Of a DNA stretch of 64,000 nucleotides, positions 50,802 to 61,954 are shown in pieces. The stretch is from the NCBI GenBank assembly GCA_001949185.1, contig BDGG01000004.1, positions 2,598,278 through 2,662,277 on the forward strand, in the 5' to 3' direction. The first letter of the stretch is position 1. Every line of letters starts with the position of its first letter. A program made the position numbers and the translations under genes. Origin of the DNA: Ramazzottius varieornatus. Taxonomy: Eukaryota; Tardigrada; Eutardigrada; Parachela; Ramazzottiidae. The notes below the pieces were generated by a model. The model searched no databases. It saw only the letters and a program-made list of their open reading frames with translations, and was not told the origin of the DNA.

Positions 50802-53800
50802 GGCGCCTTATCTGTAAATAATCATCATATAATATTCACAGTTCGTTCCAGATTCCGCTTTCACCACATCAAGTTTTCTGGTTGCTTCGCCAGAGTGACC
50901 TTCTGATAGCATGGCTCACATCAGTTCTCATTTTAGTAGTGTATGAACGACGAAGAAGTCGCGTACAGCCGAAGAGCATGGATGTGCGGCCCTGAATGGA
51001 CTCCGACCTTCTCCGAGTTTCGAAGACTATTTGTCAGAGAAGACATGAAGATGAAGAGCTCAATAGCAGTTCAAGACAATATTGTGGTCAGAGAAAGTGA
51101 TATAGGAGCGACAGATAAAGCATAGAACAAGCGCAATTTGTCACGTTTCACCACTAAACCCACGCTTGCAAGCTCGCTTTAAAATCCATTCATGCAGCAG
51201 ATATTTTCATTGATGTGAACCGAACTAGCCAGTCATTTAGATCACCAACACTGGTGTAAACATTTCAACATGCCCTCTCTGACATATCTAGAGCGAGGTA
51301 TTTCTTTCCACGCGCACACATGGCGGACCTCGAAGAAAACTCGATGTGTGAAAGATTCCGCTCAAAACTTGAGACGTACTTAAGATACCACTCACCTGGT
51401 GGAAATTCGCCGATCAAAAAGCCTTTCAAAATGGGATCAGCAGTTCGTATGGGAATTTATTTGAGCAATAAGGTCACCCATCTGTCGGAGTTCGTCAGCA
51501 AAGGTCACCGTGGTTCCTGCGGGCGGCGTTTTCGACACTTCAAAAGAACGACTAAAGATCGAGTGTTCAGCAATTTTCGTAACAAATCTTGATCAAATTT
51601 ACAGCAAACCATGTAAGACGGACCCTTCGTCAGACCGAAAGTCTTTGGTGTTATAAAATTAGAGGACGCGCTGAATTTCTCGTGTTGCTCGATGATATGC
51701 ACTCGACAGCTGTAAAAGTGATGAAACTTTAGCCTGACATCCGCTCGTGTCAGCTTGAGCCAATGGCGATATGGTAGAAGGAAGGCCAATCGGGAGAATA
51801 ACATAAGCTTGATGTATTGCTACCGTATGGCAGCAGTGTACACTATGCGCCACTGTATGGTGCACATAAACATACGTCGAGCCCATTAACCATAGCTTCC
51901 GTTTGAGCTTGTTGAGTAGAAACAGGAGTTCGCTGACATCACAGTATCCACAAGACCACCTCGGCTTCTATTTCGGTGGCGCACTGTATACCACCTCAAG
52001 CCGTTTGTGACCACGATGTCGTCCTCAAGTTGAAGCGCGCCTATCGTCGAAAGAATGCTTTGCTTCCATTACTTTCCTCGGGTCGCATGGGTCGCATGCA
52101 TCTTGTAACCTGGCTGGTCATAACACCAAGATGAACTGCAGTAAGTTAGTCACTTATTTATCTAGCAGATACAAGTGATATAAAGTGTAAAATCGGTCGT
52201 TAGAACGCCATCCGGTCACATATACACCATGTAACAGCGCTACGCCCTGACTGACACCGGTTCCGGATCATGTTTGTTGGGGCCGCAGATTTAGCCAGTG
52301 CGTATGCGAGGTCACGATCTGATCTTTCCTAATGTAGCCAAGTCAATATCATACTTTCTCGTACGGCAAATGGAATGTAAACCCTTATAACATTGGAAGA
52401 ATTTTTTCCCAGAACAATAGCGAGTATTTGCAGAATGCTAAAAGCGCAAAAAACTCGGCTCTCAGATTTCGCCCTAATTATTCATGAAGTGGTTCCCGCT
52501 TTAAATTTGCATGCTCTCGGCCACGACCACGTTCTTTGATTGGTTCTCATTTGAGCTATAGCTAGAACTTCAAAGAGTCAAGTTCCGCACACCTCTGCAG
52601 ATTTCTCTCAAGCCCACACCATCCATAAAACTTCGGTTGATGTAGAGCTATCCTGCTACTCGGCTTGCAGAAATTCTGAGATGGGTCGCTGTGCTTCCCA
52701 GTGTATATTTTGGTATTTGGGTAGTGAGACATCATATATTCTTCGCGTACGGATTCGGCGACCGTAGTCTGTAGCCGGTCTGATAACGGTGCCGAAAGAC
52801 CACAATCGTTAATGCGATGATTCTGTTGGCTGTGCATTTGCATGTCAAGCAAAATACCTCTGCAGGATCCATCGCTCATCTATTTGTTTAGTTGTGAAGC
52901 AAGAGCGGACATTAACTCCCGCATGAACAAAGTGGTGGTATTTTGACTTTGCTGCTGGACATTGATGTGCAAACAGCCTATTGTCACTGCTGACAAAGGG
53001 TTAGCCGTTAAATTTGCATAAATTCGTTTGAGGGCTGTACAAATGTACGCCACTCTCGAGGCATTGTTCGTCTTGCCGGAAATGTCGACAACGCTAACGA
53101 ACTCTGTCAAGCTGTACTACGTATACACCGGCGTGCTCTGTATTGCACCGGCGACCACCGTTGCTACAATGCTCGTACGGACCGCCGCAAATGATGAGTA
53201 TCGTGTTCTTTCAAGTGGGCCTTCTTGAGATATTACAGGCAAAGTTCATTGGGGAAAACATTTTGGAAAGGAAAACGCAGGTTAGGAAGATGTAAGCATG
53301 ATGACATAGGGTTATCTGACACCAACCTTACCACTTCAAAGGCCTGGTTTCTCCTGGTTCAGCTAATAAAAGCCACCGGATATGGCGGTAGGGAGGAAGA
53401 ACCAAGTAACGCAATGGCTGCAGTGGGAAAGAAAGTAGCTGATGTGCTTCGAAGGGCCACTTCAACCCAGATAACCAGAACAGCTACTCGAAAGAAACAA
53501 CAATCTGCACCAATGATGTCAGTTCGGTTCACACAAGCTAAAACATGTTCAGTGAAGTATCTCGTAACCTTCATCGTTCAAGCAGCGTTGTGATGATGAT
53601 TTTTATTCCATAAACTAGAGCTGCACAGCTAACTTCGGACATCTCGGTATTTTTTCCAACCCACCCAGCTTCTCCTGGTTTCGAGTCGAGCGGAAAGAGT
53701 CGATGCATCTTTTACTGATCGACCCAAGCAACCGTGGCTCCACCTGACGAAGAAGTTCAGTAGTCCGGGCGGTAAAGCAGGATGGAAAGTTCACGCGTGT

Positions 53801-54003
53801 GCGTGCTTCTGCGAAACCGCAGGACAGTATTCCGTAAGATGTTTTCGATACAGAGTTGAAAGTTCAATCTCTTCCCTCATCCGCCGCAAGGAAGAATATA
53901 ATCTGGGTAGGCAGGAAAGGCGACCGTAGGAGGAACTGTGCACTGACACTGGAAGAGCATTCCAGGATGAACCACAAACTTTCGACCTGGAGTTGACGAA
54001 AAT
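50802..54003. other. Gene-poor region upstream of single-minded
   Basis: About 3.2 kb upstream of the SIM start with no confidently called gene; it probably contains the SIM promoter, untranslated exons and enhancers. Three weak coding candidates exist: a 90-codon plus ORF at 51320 (MADLEENSMCERFRSKL), two same-frame minus ORFs at 52562-53110 separated by one stop, and a short plus frame from an ATG near 53414 (MAAVGKKVADVLRRATS). An octamer-like ATTTGCAT (about 52505) and ATTGG near 52537 are promoter-like words. Confidence 0.45.
51320..51592 (+). CDS. Weak candidate small ORF, 90 codons
   Basis: Not recognised. It opens MADLEENSMCERFRSKLETY in a fair start context (CACACATGG) and ends in a very basic tail (RRFRHFKRTTKDRVFSNFRN). 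There is no signal peptide or known domain. It is called only as a candidate; chance is a real alternative. Confidence 0.15.
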   Translation: MADLEENSMCERFRSKLETYLRYHSPGGNSPIKKPFKMGSAVRMGIYLSNKVTHLSEFVSKGHRGSCGRRFRHFKRTTKDRVFSNFRNKS

Positions 54004-54076
54004 GCTCGATTGGCTCAGCCGGTAGAGCGTAGGTCTCATAATCCTAAGGTCGTGAGTTCGAGCCTCACATCGAGCA
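54004..54076 (+). tRNA. tRNA-Met (CAU), elongator type
   Basis: 73 nt with no intron. Acceptor stem GCTCGAT/ATCGAGC (7 perfect pairs), D arm GCTC...GAGC, anticodon loop CTCATAA with anticodon CAT at 54037-54039, and T arm GTGAG-TTCGAGC-CTCAC. The discriminator is A, followed at once by GTTTTT, a Pol III terminator. The U-U at the base of the anticodon loop and the stem pattern resemble metazoan elongator tRNA-Met rather than the initiator. Confidence 0.97.
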
Positions 54077-54938
54077 GTTTTTACATTTGAAAAACATGAA
54101 TCATTTTTTTTAGAAGCCGGTCGAGAGCCTGGCGGAACTGGTCGTGCAAACGCAATGAACTTTGCGGCAGACACACAACAACAAATAGAAGTTTCAGGTC
54201 TTCTTCGGATTGTTGTGCAGCTAAGCTGCGCAGCGCCGTTATCGAGAAAAATAAACTTCAATCGGTTTTCTACGAACAAACCAGAGTGTTGAACAACCTG
54301 GATCTCTTCCATTCCCGGTCCAGTTTTCGTGAAAGGTGTTTTTAGATCTGTTGCAGTACGGCATGAAGTCTGGATTTCGCTGCTTGATCAAGACAGGAAA
54401 TTCTCAATTCTTACAAAGCCGAACGACTTCAAAGTCAAAACCAATCAAGGTTCTATAGTGAAAAGCCTATCTGATCTTGCCATGGAATAAACCTAGATTC
54501 CAACAAAACCGTGAGGCCTATCCAGAAGGTCTTTCTCAATGGAATGCTTTCAGTACAAAGAACTATTTAATGGACACAGTATAGTGGATAAAAATCGTTA
54601 AACGCGAACAAAGAACAAACTTTTGTCAACATCCACATTCGTAAGCCCGAATGTCCTACCAAACTCGCTAAGCGGCACACAAAAAGAGGGAGAACTAAGT
54701 AAATAACGCGGGCAGATGCCCGCACCGTCATAGCGACATAGCCTAACAGTGTTTGTCAATTTAAGAAGCCCGACTACGGCAGTCGGAACTAAGGGAAAAG
54801 TACAAAGCTAGAATTGCGTACTGGAGGATACAATTCTTATAAGGTCGTGGAAATAACGAGTCAGTAGGATGCACTTCACTCTCCGTCAAAGGAAAAGTTA
54901 GAACCACTGGACAATCAGAGGCTGTGGAAACTCTGCAC
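54077..54938. other. Intergenic, tRNA / DBHS gene 3' side
   Basis: About 860 bp containing the tRNA terminator (T run from 54078) and the DBHS 3' UTR. A minus-strand open frame (53791-54312) runs antisense through the tRNA and is not believable as a gene. Confidence 0.4.
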
Positions 54939-57900
54939 TCATTTGGGACGAAAGTTGTTGTTTCTGAAGCGTTTGAAATCGCCATCTGGGTTTCTCTGGC
55001 CCAGACCCGCGATATTGGGATTGAACTGTGACTGATCAAAGTCCTGAGGAGATCCACCAAACTGGCCAGGAGGAGGACGAACTCCTGGATTACTGAAGCC
55101 ATTGCCCGCAGCCAACAACATCTGAATATTCTGGCCAGAAGACATTCCAACACCAAAAGGTTCCTGGGGAGGCAACAACACAAATTTCGTCAATTAAAAA
55201 ACCTTCTCTATACAAACCCACACCCGCTGCGTACGCGTCTATGCCAGTTCCATACACCAACATCGTCACTCAACTTTGACTTAAAAACCTGATCTTGCAG
55301 ACTCTAACCCAAGTCAAAAATTTCAGTCGTGAATCTGGAGACCTATCATTACCGTCAGATACAAACCAAATATCCAACCACCGACACACAGTCAATCTAA
55401 CGACATTGATCTAACGGTTGTACATCCTCGTTACTCAACACTGCCAACGTGGTCAGAGTACTACAGGACTTTCACACTCACAGACCTCACTTGAAGATTT
55501 CAGAGCCCTGCTCACTAGTCAGTATAATTCCCTCTCACATCACGAAGAAACAAGAAACGCGCACATGCAACCGCTTGAAAGCAGTGCCTGATCTCGTAAT
55601 CAAGATGAGAACCTCCAGTAACATTATTTCAGTTATCTTGAGAAGCACGCTTTTGGAATTCTGGCCTTGTCGATCATAGTCAAGGTTCCACAGCCAGCAT
55701 CATGCAAACCAAAAGTTTTGCGTCTACCCTTATTAATACACACCAACCCTATACTCGGTATCATCTTCCGATACATCAAGCACTCAACGATGTGGATATG
55801 ACTATATGACTTACCCCGAATGGACGGTTGCTTTGTGGAGCTCCTATAGCAGGTCGAGCGACACCTGCGAAGACAGAAGACCGTATTCCGCTGTTAGACA
55901 TCCACCCCATAGAAAAGAGAGAACCATGGACAAAGTCGAAAATGTTCTCAAAATGTATATGTGAAACCTGGCAAACCGGCTGGGAAACCTGGGGGTGGAA
56001 CGGGCAGTCCTGCCAACTGGTTGTTCATTCCCGACTGCATCATAGACAGTTGTTGGGGAGCCGAGAACTGGTTCGATACCGAACCCGAAGAATTCGAGTT
56101 CTTGTTTCCCCTCGCTCTACAAAATTCAACCAATGATGATCGCGAGCGTCAACGTTACTTCGATCCAGCAACAAAATTCGAGACTCGCTCGGGATTACCT
56201 TTGAGTACGCTCCAGCAACTGCTGCATCTTCAGGGTCTCCGCCGCAATATCTAAACAACAATATCGACGGGTAGTCATAGTAAGGTAGCATATCAAATCA
56301 CCATTTGAACTCAGAACTTGGATAAAGAACGAAGGACGATTTTCATTAGTTATATTCGAAACCGGTGCTTACTTTGCTTAATCTTGTTGATTTCGATGTC
56401 GTCTACGCTATGCTCCATTTCGTTTTCCAGATGTTCAATCTGATTCTTAAATTCGATTTCGATTTGTCGAGCTCGTGCTTGATGTTCGTCCAAGACTCTC
56501 TTCCATCGCATCCCAAAATCATGTTCTAACGAGCCAGGCAGAGCGAAGTGAGGCGGCTGGGATGTTTCACTATAAAATGTCGAAATAGGTACGTATGACA
56601 ATTCTCGTCAACGTTGCGAACTTAAGCTCAAATTCATAAGAACCAAAAGCCCTTCTATAATCTTTATTGAGACCCTTCAAACACCAGATACGATAGTGCT
56701 GCGTTGACTTACTTCACATATTCTTTGCGCATCGCCATATGAACTTCAGGCAGTCCATCTTCGCTGTCTTTCTGTTCCAGCATCTCTGCGATTACGGGCC
56801 TGGGTGATCTGTAAAATTGAACTCGAATATCCCTTCTCAAGCGTGTCCCGTTAGACTCGTTTCCGGCCAGAATGTCACTCGAAAGCGAGTAATTACCCGC
56901 CAAGAAGGAACACTCCGCTGTTGACTTGCTTCAGCGCTTGTTGCGCACCAGGCTTCCGAGCGAAGTAGACGACTCCTTCTCCGGTAGGTTTCGACTTGTC
57001 ATCAATCTCCACCACAGCCTTGTCGACTGGCCCAAACCTCTCGAAAGCACGGTGAAGAAGCTCGTTGGACACATTCGGCCCGAGATTCTTCACGCGAATG
57101 CCTGCATTGAATGTGGCAAACCTAACGCGCAACACTCGTCCTTTGAAAGTCGTCCCATCCAGTGCGTTCTTTGCCGTCTCCGCATTCTGCCTCGTATCCT
57201 GAAATCACAAGCATTCCCAGTTGGAAAAATTGGCTGAATTTCAACAACTAAACAAAACTTGAGAAGTACAGCTGGCCAACGATTCAACGCAGGTCGTTAT
57301 CTGGAGTGGCGCACGTTTTCGGTGTTATTGGCTGACCGCGTGCGCCAGTTAGGAAAATGATATTAGTAAATTCATTTGCCGACATCCCGAATGAAATTAT
57401 TCCGTCCAGAGATCAGCAGATCGAAGACTTACCAGTCTGACGAATGCATACATCTTCTGCTTGTCCAGAAACACGTCCGGAGCGACCGTATATGTAGTGA
57501 ACATCTTGACCAGATCGTCCTCGGTGGTATCCGGTGTCAAGTTGCCCACGAAGAGTCTGGACTGAGTTGTAAACTTCTTCCCTTGGTCATCCTGATCGTT
57601 CTTGTTATTCCCAACAGCGTTCCCGGAGTTCTTTTCTGGACTGCGCGGGCTGTTACTGTTATTCTGCTTTTTGTTGTCGTTAGGGTTGAAACGACTGTCG
57701 CGGTTCTTGCGCTGGTTATGCTTCCATCCAGCACGACCGTTCTGATTCTTCTGATTGCCGTCGTTTGTGCCTTGCTCAGGCGCAGCTTCGTCCTTGGTAG
57801 TCTCTCCGGAACCTTCCTTGGCAGGGGCGGTTTCGCTCGGGAAAGTCGCTGCTAGACGAGATCCTCCGTTGGTTCCGTTCTCGTTGTTTGCTTCACCTTC

Positions 57901-57951
57901 AACCGTGGCTACAGCAGACGAAGATTCCTCCCCCTTAACCTCGTCCGCCAT
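54939..57951 (-). CDS. DBHS-family RNA-binding protein (NONO/SFPQ/PSPC1, fly NonA)
   Basis: Nuclear dimeric RNA/DNA-binding protein in splicing, transcription and paraspeckle-type complexes. The start at 57951 gives MADEVKGEESSSAVATVEGE, then an Asn/Lys/Arg-rich low-complexity region. RRM1 has SRLFVGNLTPDTTEDDLVKM and KMYAFVRL; RRM2 has IRVKNLGPNVSNELLHRAFE, FGPVDKAVVEIDD and GEGVVYFARKPGAQQAL. The NOPS domain has SPRPVIAEMLEQKDSEDGLP and PPHFALPGSLEHDFGMRWKR. The right-handed coiled coil has IEIEFKNQIEHLENEMEHS. The C-terminal exons are Gly/Pro/Met-rich (NNQLAGLPVPPPGFPAG, GVRPPPGQFGG) and end FKRFRNNNFRPK at 54939. The domain order RRM-RRM-NOPS-coiled coil is diagnostic for DBHS proteins. 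Single homologue here, so not assignable to one vertebrate paralogue. Confidence 0.95.
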
Positions 57952-58332
57952 CTTGCTTTGCCAAAAGGATCGTCGTTGAGGAGACTAGTCCTTGTTGAAT
58001 TCCACGGCTTCTTGAGAGAAGGGAATATGCCTAAATAGACGAAGGGTCAAAACAACAGCAAAAGGTAACACGAACTAAGTCAGCAGAACCAAAGGGAAAT
58101 TTTCATGTACATCCAGTGGATAGAGAATGACAACAATCAAAGATGGAGGCTGTTCTATCCTTAGCTGCTTATCGATAGTCGCATTAGGGAGGCCTCAAGA
58201 TAATGGGCTTATGTTGTGAATGAAGGTCAAGAGCTGGTAGTGCCACAGTTCCAGAAGAAGAGTCCTAGAAGATGACAAAGAAGATGGAATTTTAAAATTT
58301 GAATTTTTCTAGCTTCCCAGTTCCCATTTCAG

Positions 58333-58367
58333 TATAGAGTTTGCGAGGACAGGTCAGGTCTCATAAA
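58333..58367. repeat. Left inverted repeat of a ~3.3 kb block
   Basis: TATAGAGTTTGCGAGGACAG continuing to GGTCTCATAAA. It is inverted, with about two or three differences, at 61569-61603. Confidence 0.85.
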
Positions 58368-58482
58368 CTGCCATCTTGTTTGCGACTCTCAGGTTGTAGT
58401 CTCAGATCGGGACAAATCAACTCCGCCCCAATCAAGCTTTAGAGTCAGTAGTGACGTCACCAAGTGCATGCGAAGAATTTCT

Positions 58483-58590
58483 GGTGGCTTCAGCCCCCAT
58501 ATACTAAATTCGAAACAGTACAGAGAAGATTAGCATGGCCCCTGCGCAAGGATGACACCCAAAAATCGTGAAGCGTTTCCAAATTTTTTT
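58483..58590 (+). ncRNA. U6 spliceosomal snRNA (possibly a variant or retrocopy)
   Basis: Contains the U6 core: CATATACTAAA, ACAGAGAAGATTAGCATGGC (ACAGAGA box and AGC triad) and CCCTGCGCAAGGATGACAC (internal stem-loop). It ends CGTGAAGCG and an oligo-T terminator at 58584-58590. It departs from the metazoan consensus at the 5' stem-loop and at GAAACAGTAC (consensus GGAACGATAC). The 3' partner changes too, GTTTCC for GTTCC, so pairing GAAAC/GTTTC is kept. I see no TATA box near -25 for a U6-type Pol III promoter. The gene is probably functional because the changes are compensated, but a retrocopy cannot be excluded since LINE sequence follows directly in the same orientation. Confidence 0.88.
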
Positions 58591-58801
58591 CTCCTGGATA
58601 CCGCCTACTCAAACGGGAGAAAATGAACCAGGTCTTTTACCCGCTGTCTCAAATCCCTGCTGGGAGTAAGGCGAACCTCGCCTGACCACGGGGTGTATCA
58701 CATAACGGGTCTGCTTCCGCTGAGCTTTCAAATTGCCGAGATGACCGTACAGCTCTATATGAAAACAGCTCGCTCGTCCGTGAAAGCTTGAAATTTGTGC
58801 C

Positions 58802-59470
58802 TTAAAGCAAATCCTAGCCGACCGTAAGTTACGGGGAACCATATACAAAGGCTTCCTGCAGCCTGCCTTCGGGCTAAATGAATCAGACTCTGTAGAGGTC
58901 TAAATGGCGAAAATATCCTGCTTCAACCACTCTGAGTTCTTCGCATTAGCCAAGAACCAGTTTCTTACAGCCATTCAGAGAATGGTTGCTCTCTCACCAA
59001 AGCTCGACCTTTTTGTGAAATTTTCCCCTTCCGATGCTCTGCCAGGTTGGCTTTCCGACAGTTCTAGGTTCCCTGTTGGACTGGCACGCACTTCGTGCCG
59101 CCTTCTTTTATCGTTGTTCGATCTGTCAGTTGCAACGGGCCGATGGGGATCATCCATCACTCGCGTTCACCGGGAAGACCGGAAGTGCCGTCTCTGCTTA
59201 GTCGGAATCGAGAAAATACCGCATTTTGTGACCATATGTCCTCTCTTTGACGGTCCTCATCGAGACCTTACAGGCGACCTCTGCGAACGCGGGTTCTCGA
59301 GCTGTATCAACTTGGTTCCGTGTCTGGTGTGCTGTCCAACTGCTACACACGTGCCTGCTTGTCCGCTATTCGCAAAGTTCTTCCATAAAGTCTTGGGTCA
59401 TCCTATTCTCGCCAAAGCATGCCCAAACGCTGTCCGTCAAACTCCTTCACTGGTGATCAGTAGCGCATGA
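58802..59470 (+). pseudogene. Decayed 3' end of a non-LTR retrotransposon ORF2
   Basis: The frame reads ALKQILADRKLRGTIYKGFL, an in-frame TAA, then from 58904 MAKISCFNHSEFFALAKNQF. It continues to LSVATGRWGSSITRV and RKCRLCLVGIEKIPHFVTIC. The latter has the C-x2-C-x8-H-x4-C arrangement found at the C terminus of many LINE reverse transcriptases, where a short 'TG.WGS' stretch also precedes it. Upstream the same frame is broken by TGA and TAA. No reverse transcriptase core is present, so this is a truncated, inactive copy. Confidence 0.6.
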
Positions 59471-59578
59471 CACGCATGCATGCCTCAAAGAGCGCTTCCG
59501 CGCACTTTGCACTCACGGCTTTGTAACAAATGGACGGATGATCGGACATAGCAAGTAACCAAATGCTATTTTCAGATT

Positions 59579-60437
59579 ATGAACTTCCCCTTCAGCATGT
59601 TTGGAGGAATGATTGGACCCTGTGCTCCTTACCAGATGTCAGGACTGACCACGGGATTTCCTATGGGTTTCCCGCTAGGTCCCTCCGTTGGGCTTTTCCC
59701 TCGGTCCCTCAGCGGGTACGCCTCTGCTGGGAACTCTCGCTCAACCGAGATTCACGGCCGATGAGTGGCTGATCCAACAGGGGATGACAGCGACCCAACC
59801 AGCTGACCCATTCATCAGCCCTAGCGCTCAGGCCATCCAGCCGTCCAGCCTTCGCGTCCCTCAGGCCAGCTCCTACCATGCATCAGCGATAACCATCAGC
59901 CCCGTCGGTACGGGTCGACCGGATGTGAAGATCAACTTGGGGTCGATCGGCCCACCGCGCAAGCCCTTCGATCACCGTCGCCTCGGCAATCAACCGCCTC
60001 AACACTGTAACTCAAACAGAAACCGAGGTCGGGGCTACGGTGGGCGTGGCGGTGCTTATGGCCGCTCTGACGGGCGCGGTGGTGGTCGTAGGGGCGGCCA
60101 TGGCGCTGGACGGAGCGGTGGACGTAGCAGTGGACGTGATAGTGACGGACAACGGGGATACTGCCCCTGGAACTGCGGAGGAGGGTGGCCCCGAAAAGCC
60201 ACCAGAACCTGGATCCGCCGAGCCAGGCGGATCACCCTCCCGTCGGTACAACTAGGTTCGGAGGGCGAGCCTAAGTCGGCGAAGAAGACCCTCGCGACGG
60301 ACAGCAAAAACCCAACCACACACATGGAACAGCTCGAGCATCAAACCGGGAACGACGGAGCCAGTTGGACACGGAAATGGACGAGTGAGAACCTGGACGA
60401 AGGCGGAAAGAACGTTCCCTCATTCCTTGTTTGGTAG
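59579..60437 (+). pseudogene. RGG/glycine-rich ORF interrupted by a frameshift
   Basis: The first frame from ATG 59579 (MNFPFSMFGGMIGPCAPYQM ... GFPMGFPLGPSVG) ends at a TGA around 59762. A second frame from about 59688 (GFSLGPSAGTPLLGTLAQPR) is open to 60437 with a long RGG-type stretch (YGGRGGAYGRSDGRGGGRRG). The repeated GFPLGPSVG / GFSLGPSAG wording at the junction suggests one protein broken by a small duplication or indel. AATAAA and ATCTATCCATCTATC follow at about 60645. It could be a retrotransposon ORF1 or a host RGG-box gene; the family is not recognised. Confidence 0.4.
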
Positions 60438-61568
60438 TTAGCTCTCCCTGCTATGGTTGTGCGAATTTTCCACTTCCTTTCTGGTGCCTGATCTCGCATT
60501 GTTATCTCTATGTGTCAATCTCTGAAGTTAGTCTTGATCGCTTCCACTTGCCAAAGCTGTTAGTACTGCATTATTTGTTTTATTTTTTTCATGTTTCGTT
60601 ATCCTCTGACGATCGAGGAAGCCGTCGACTAGACTGTCGAGGCTCAATAAATCTATCCATCTATCGCCTCGGCATCTCACGTTTGTGCACTCTCATATCG
60701 CAATTTTTGCTCTGCCGACCGGGTTTAAAAAGCTCTGACCGGATCTACAGTGGTGTCTTGACTCTTGACCATCTTTTACTCTCCCGAACTCACTTTACAT
60801 GGCACGAAAAGTAGACGACAACACGCACGATAAAGCGAAAGTCAAAGGAGGCACATCGAGGACATATCCGATGACGCGAGGGATGCGCCTGTTTTCTCAT
60901 TTTCTACTTCAGCAACTTTAGTACAGCTTCCTAATGTCTTAAGCCTGGCTAGCCGGTTTTACAAATACCGCAGACCACATATTAGGCAGCCTCAACTGGT
61001 TGCTCCGGGGAGAAAGCGGCCATCGTGGATGACATGGAATCCTGAGCATTGTTGCTTAATGCTTACTGCGCCGAGGTTGCATGACAGTCCGAAAGTGATA
61101 CCGCTCTCGTCCGTCGATTGTCAGCCGGCTAGCCAGGCTATTAGCCTCTGGTAATCTGGAAGTATTCTGTTGCTATGACGTTCACGGATAATAGAAAATG
61201 TCCAAGCTTGAGTCACGATTCCTCGGGCATCGTGAGACTGGAAGTGCGTCACCAAAGTAGGGTTAGATGCGTGTAATGTTGTGTCGTAATCCCATGTAGA
61301 AGTTTTACACCGCACGCTGCGGTCTAAAATCAAGAAAAGGCTGTCTGCAGGCTCCGGAACGCGCAGAGATACGCAAAAGTTAGAGGGGATAATTTACCGG
61401 ACGGTGTCAGAAATCGGTCTCATCGAAATTTCCGTTTTCCATGAGACCAGTCGGGCGCGGTCTCAGAATGGAAGTCTCGGATTTCGAGTCGACTAATGGC
61501 AGCGTTTCAGCGTGTTTGAGCCGGCCCACGACCCGTCGAAACATGAGACCGAAAGATGAGAGTGGCTT

Positions 61569-61603
61569 TTTATGAGACCTGACCTGTCCTCGTAATCTCT
61601 ATA
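61569..61603. repeat. Right inverted repeat of the ~3.3 kb block
   Basis: TTTATGAGACCTGACCTGTC continuing to CTCGTAATCTCTATA, the reverse complement of 58333-58367 with two or three differences. Confidence 0.85.
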
Positions 61604-61808
61604 ATGACTTCGATCAATGCGTTCAATCACGACCACGTGATCAAGACACGAATGGCCGGACTGCCAGTTGACGCGTGACTGGACTGCCAGAACTCTCACA
61701 ATCAGTCACAAACTCGTGGATGTGTGGCTTCGAACGACTTGATTGACAGATGCAGTAAGTTGATTGATTTGTTTTGCACTGAGCGAAGGCCAAAATTCGA
61801 GAAGCATT

Positions 61809-61954
61809 TACTGTAAATCTTCTTGAACTTCGCGGAGTATGTCATCATATGTGCGAAACATTCCTTTAGGGGCTGGTGGGGTAAAATTTCCAGCTTGGGG
61901 TTCAACTGACGCCTATGATCACGTGTTTCGCGAAGTTCAAGAAGCATTACAGTA
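61809..61954. repeat. Foldback element upstream of HTATSF1
   Basis: The arms 61809-61834 and 61929-61954 share a perfect CTTCTTGAACTTCGCG / CGCGAAGTTCAAGAAG core and outer TACTGTAA / TTACAGTA, about 24 paired bases in all. The loop is about 95 nt. Non-coding. Confidence 0.75.

Larger units (their letters stand above)
58333..61603. mobile_element. Candidate composite/non-autonomous element bounded by 35-bp inverted repeats
   Basis: The terminal words TATAGAG and CTCTATA are consistent with a TA target duplication outside TAGAG/CTCTA ends. Both ends carry extra GTCTCA/TGAGAC words: three near 58357-58412 and six or so at about 61409-61578. These resemble the subterminal repeats of cut-and-paste DNA transposons. 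The interior contains a U6 gene, a decayed non-LTR retrotransposon end and a frameshifted RGG ORF, but no transposase that I recognise. It could be one element loaded with later insertions, or two solo copies of a small repeat in opposite orientation. Confidence 0.5.

Noticed and set aside
53791-54312. 173-codon minus-strand ORF
   Set aside because: It runs antisense straight through the tRNA-Met gene; the peptide around the tRNA is the well-known false ORF pattern.
57376-57855. 159-codon hydrophobic plus-strand ORF
   Set aside because: Exact antisense of the DBHS N-terminal and RRM1 exon; the hydrophobic look comes from reversing Asn/Lys-rich codons.
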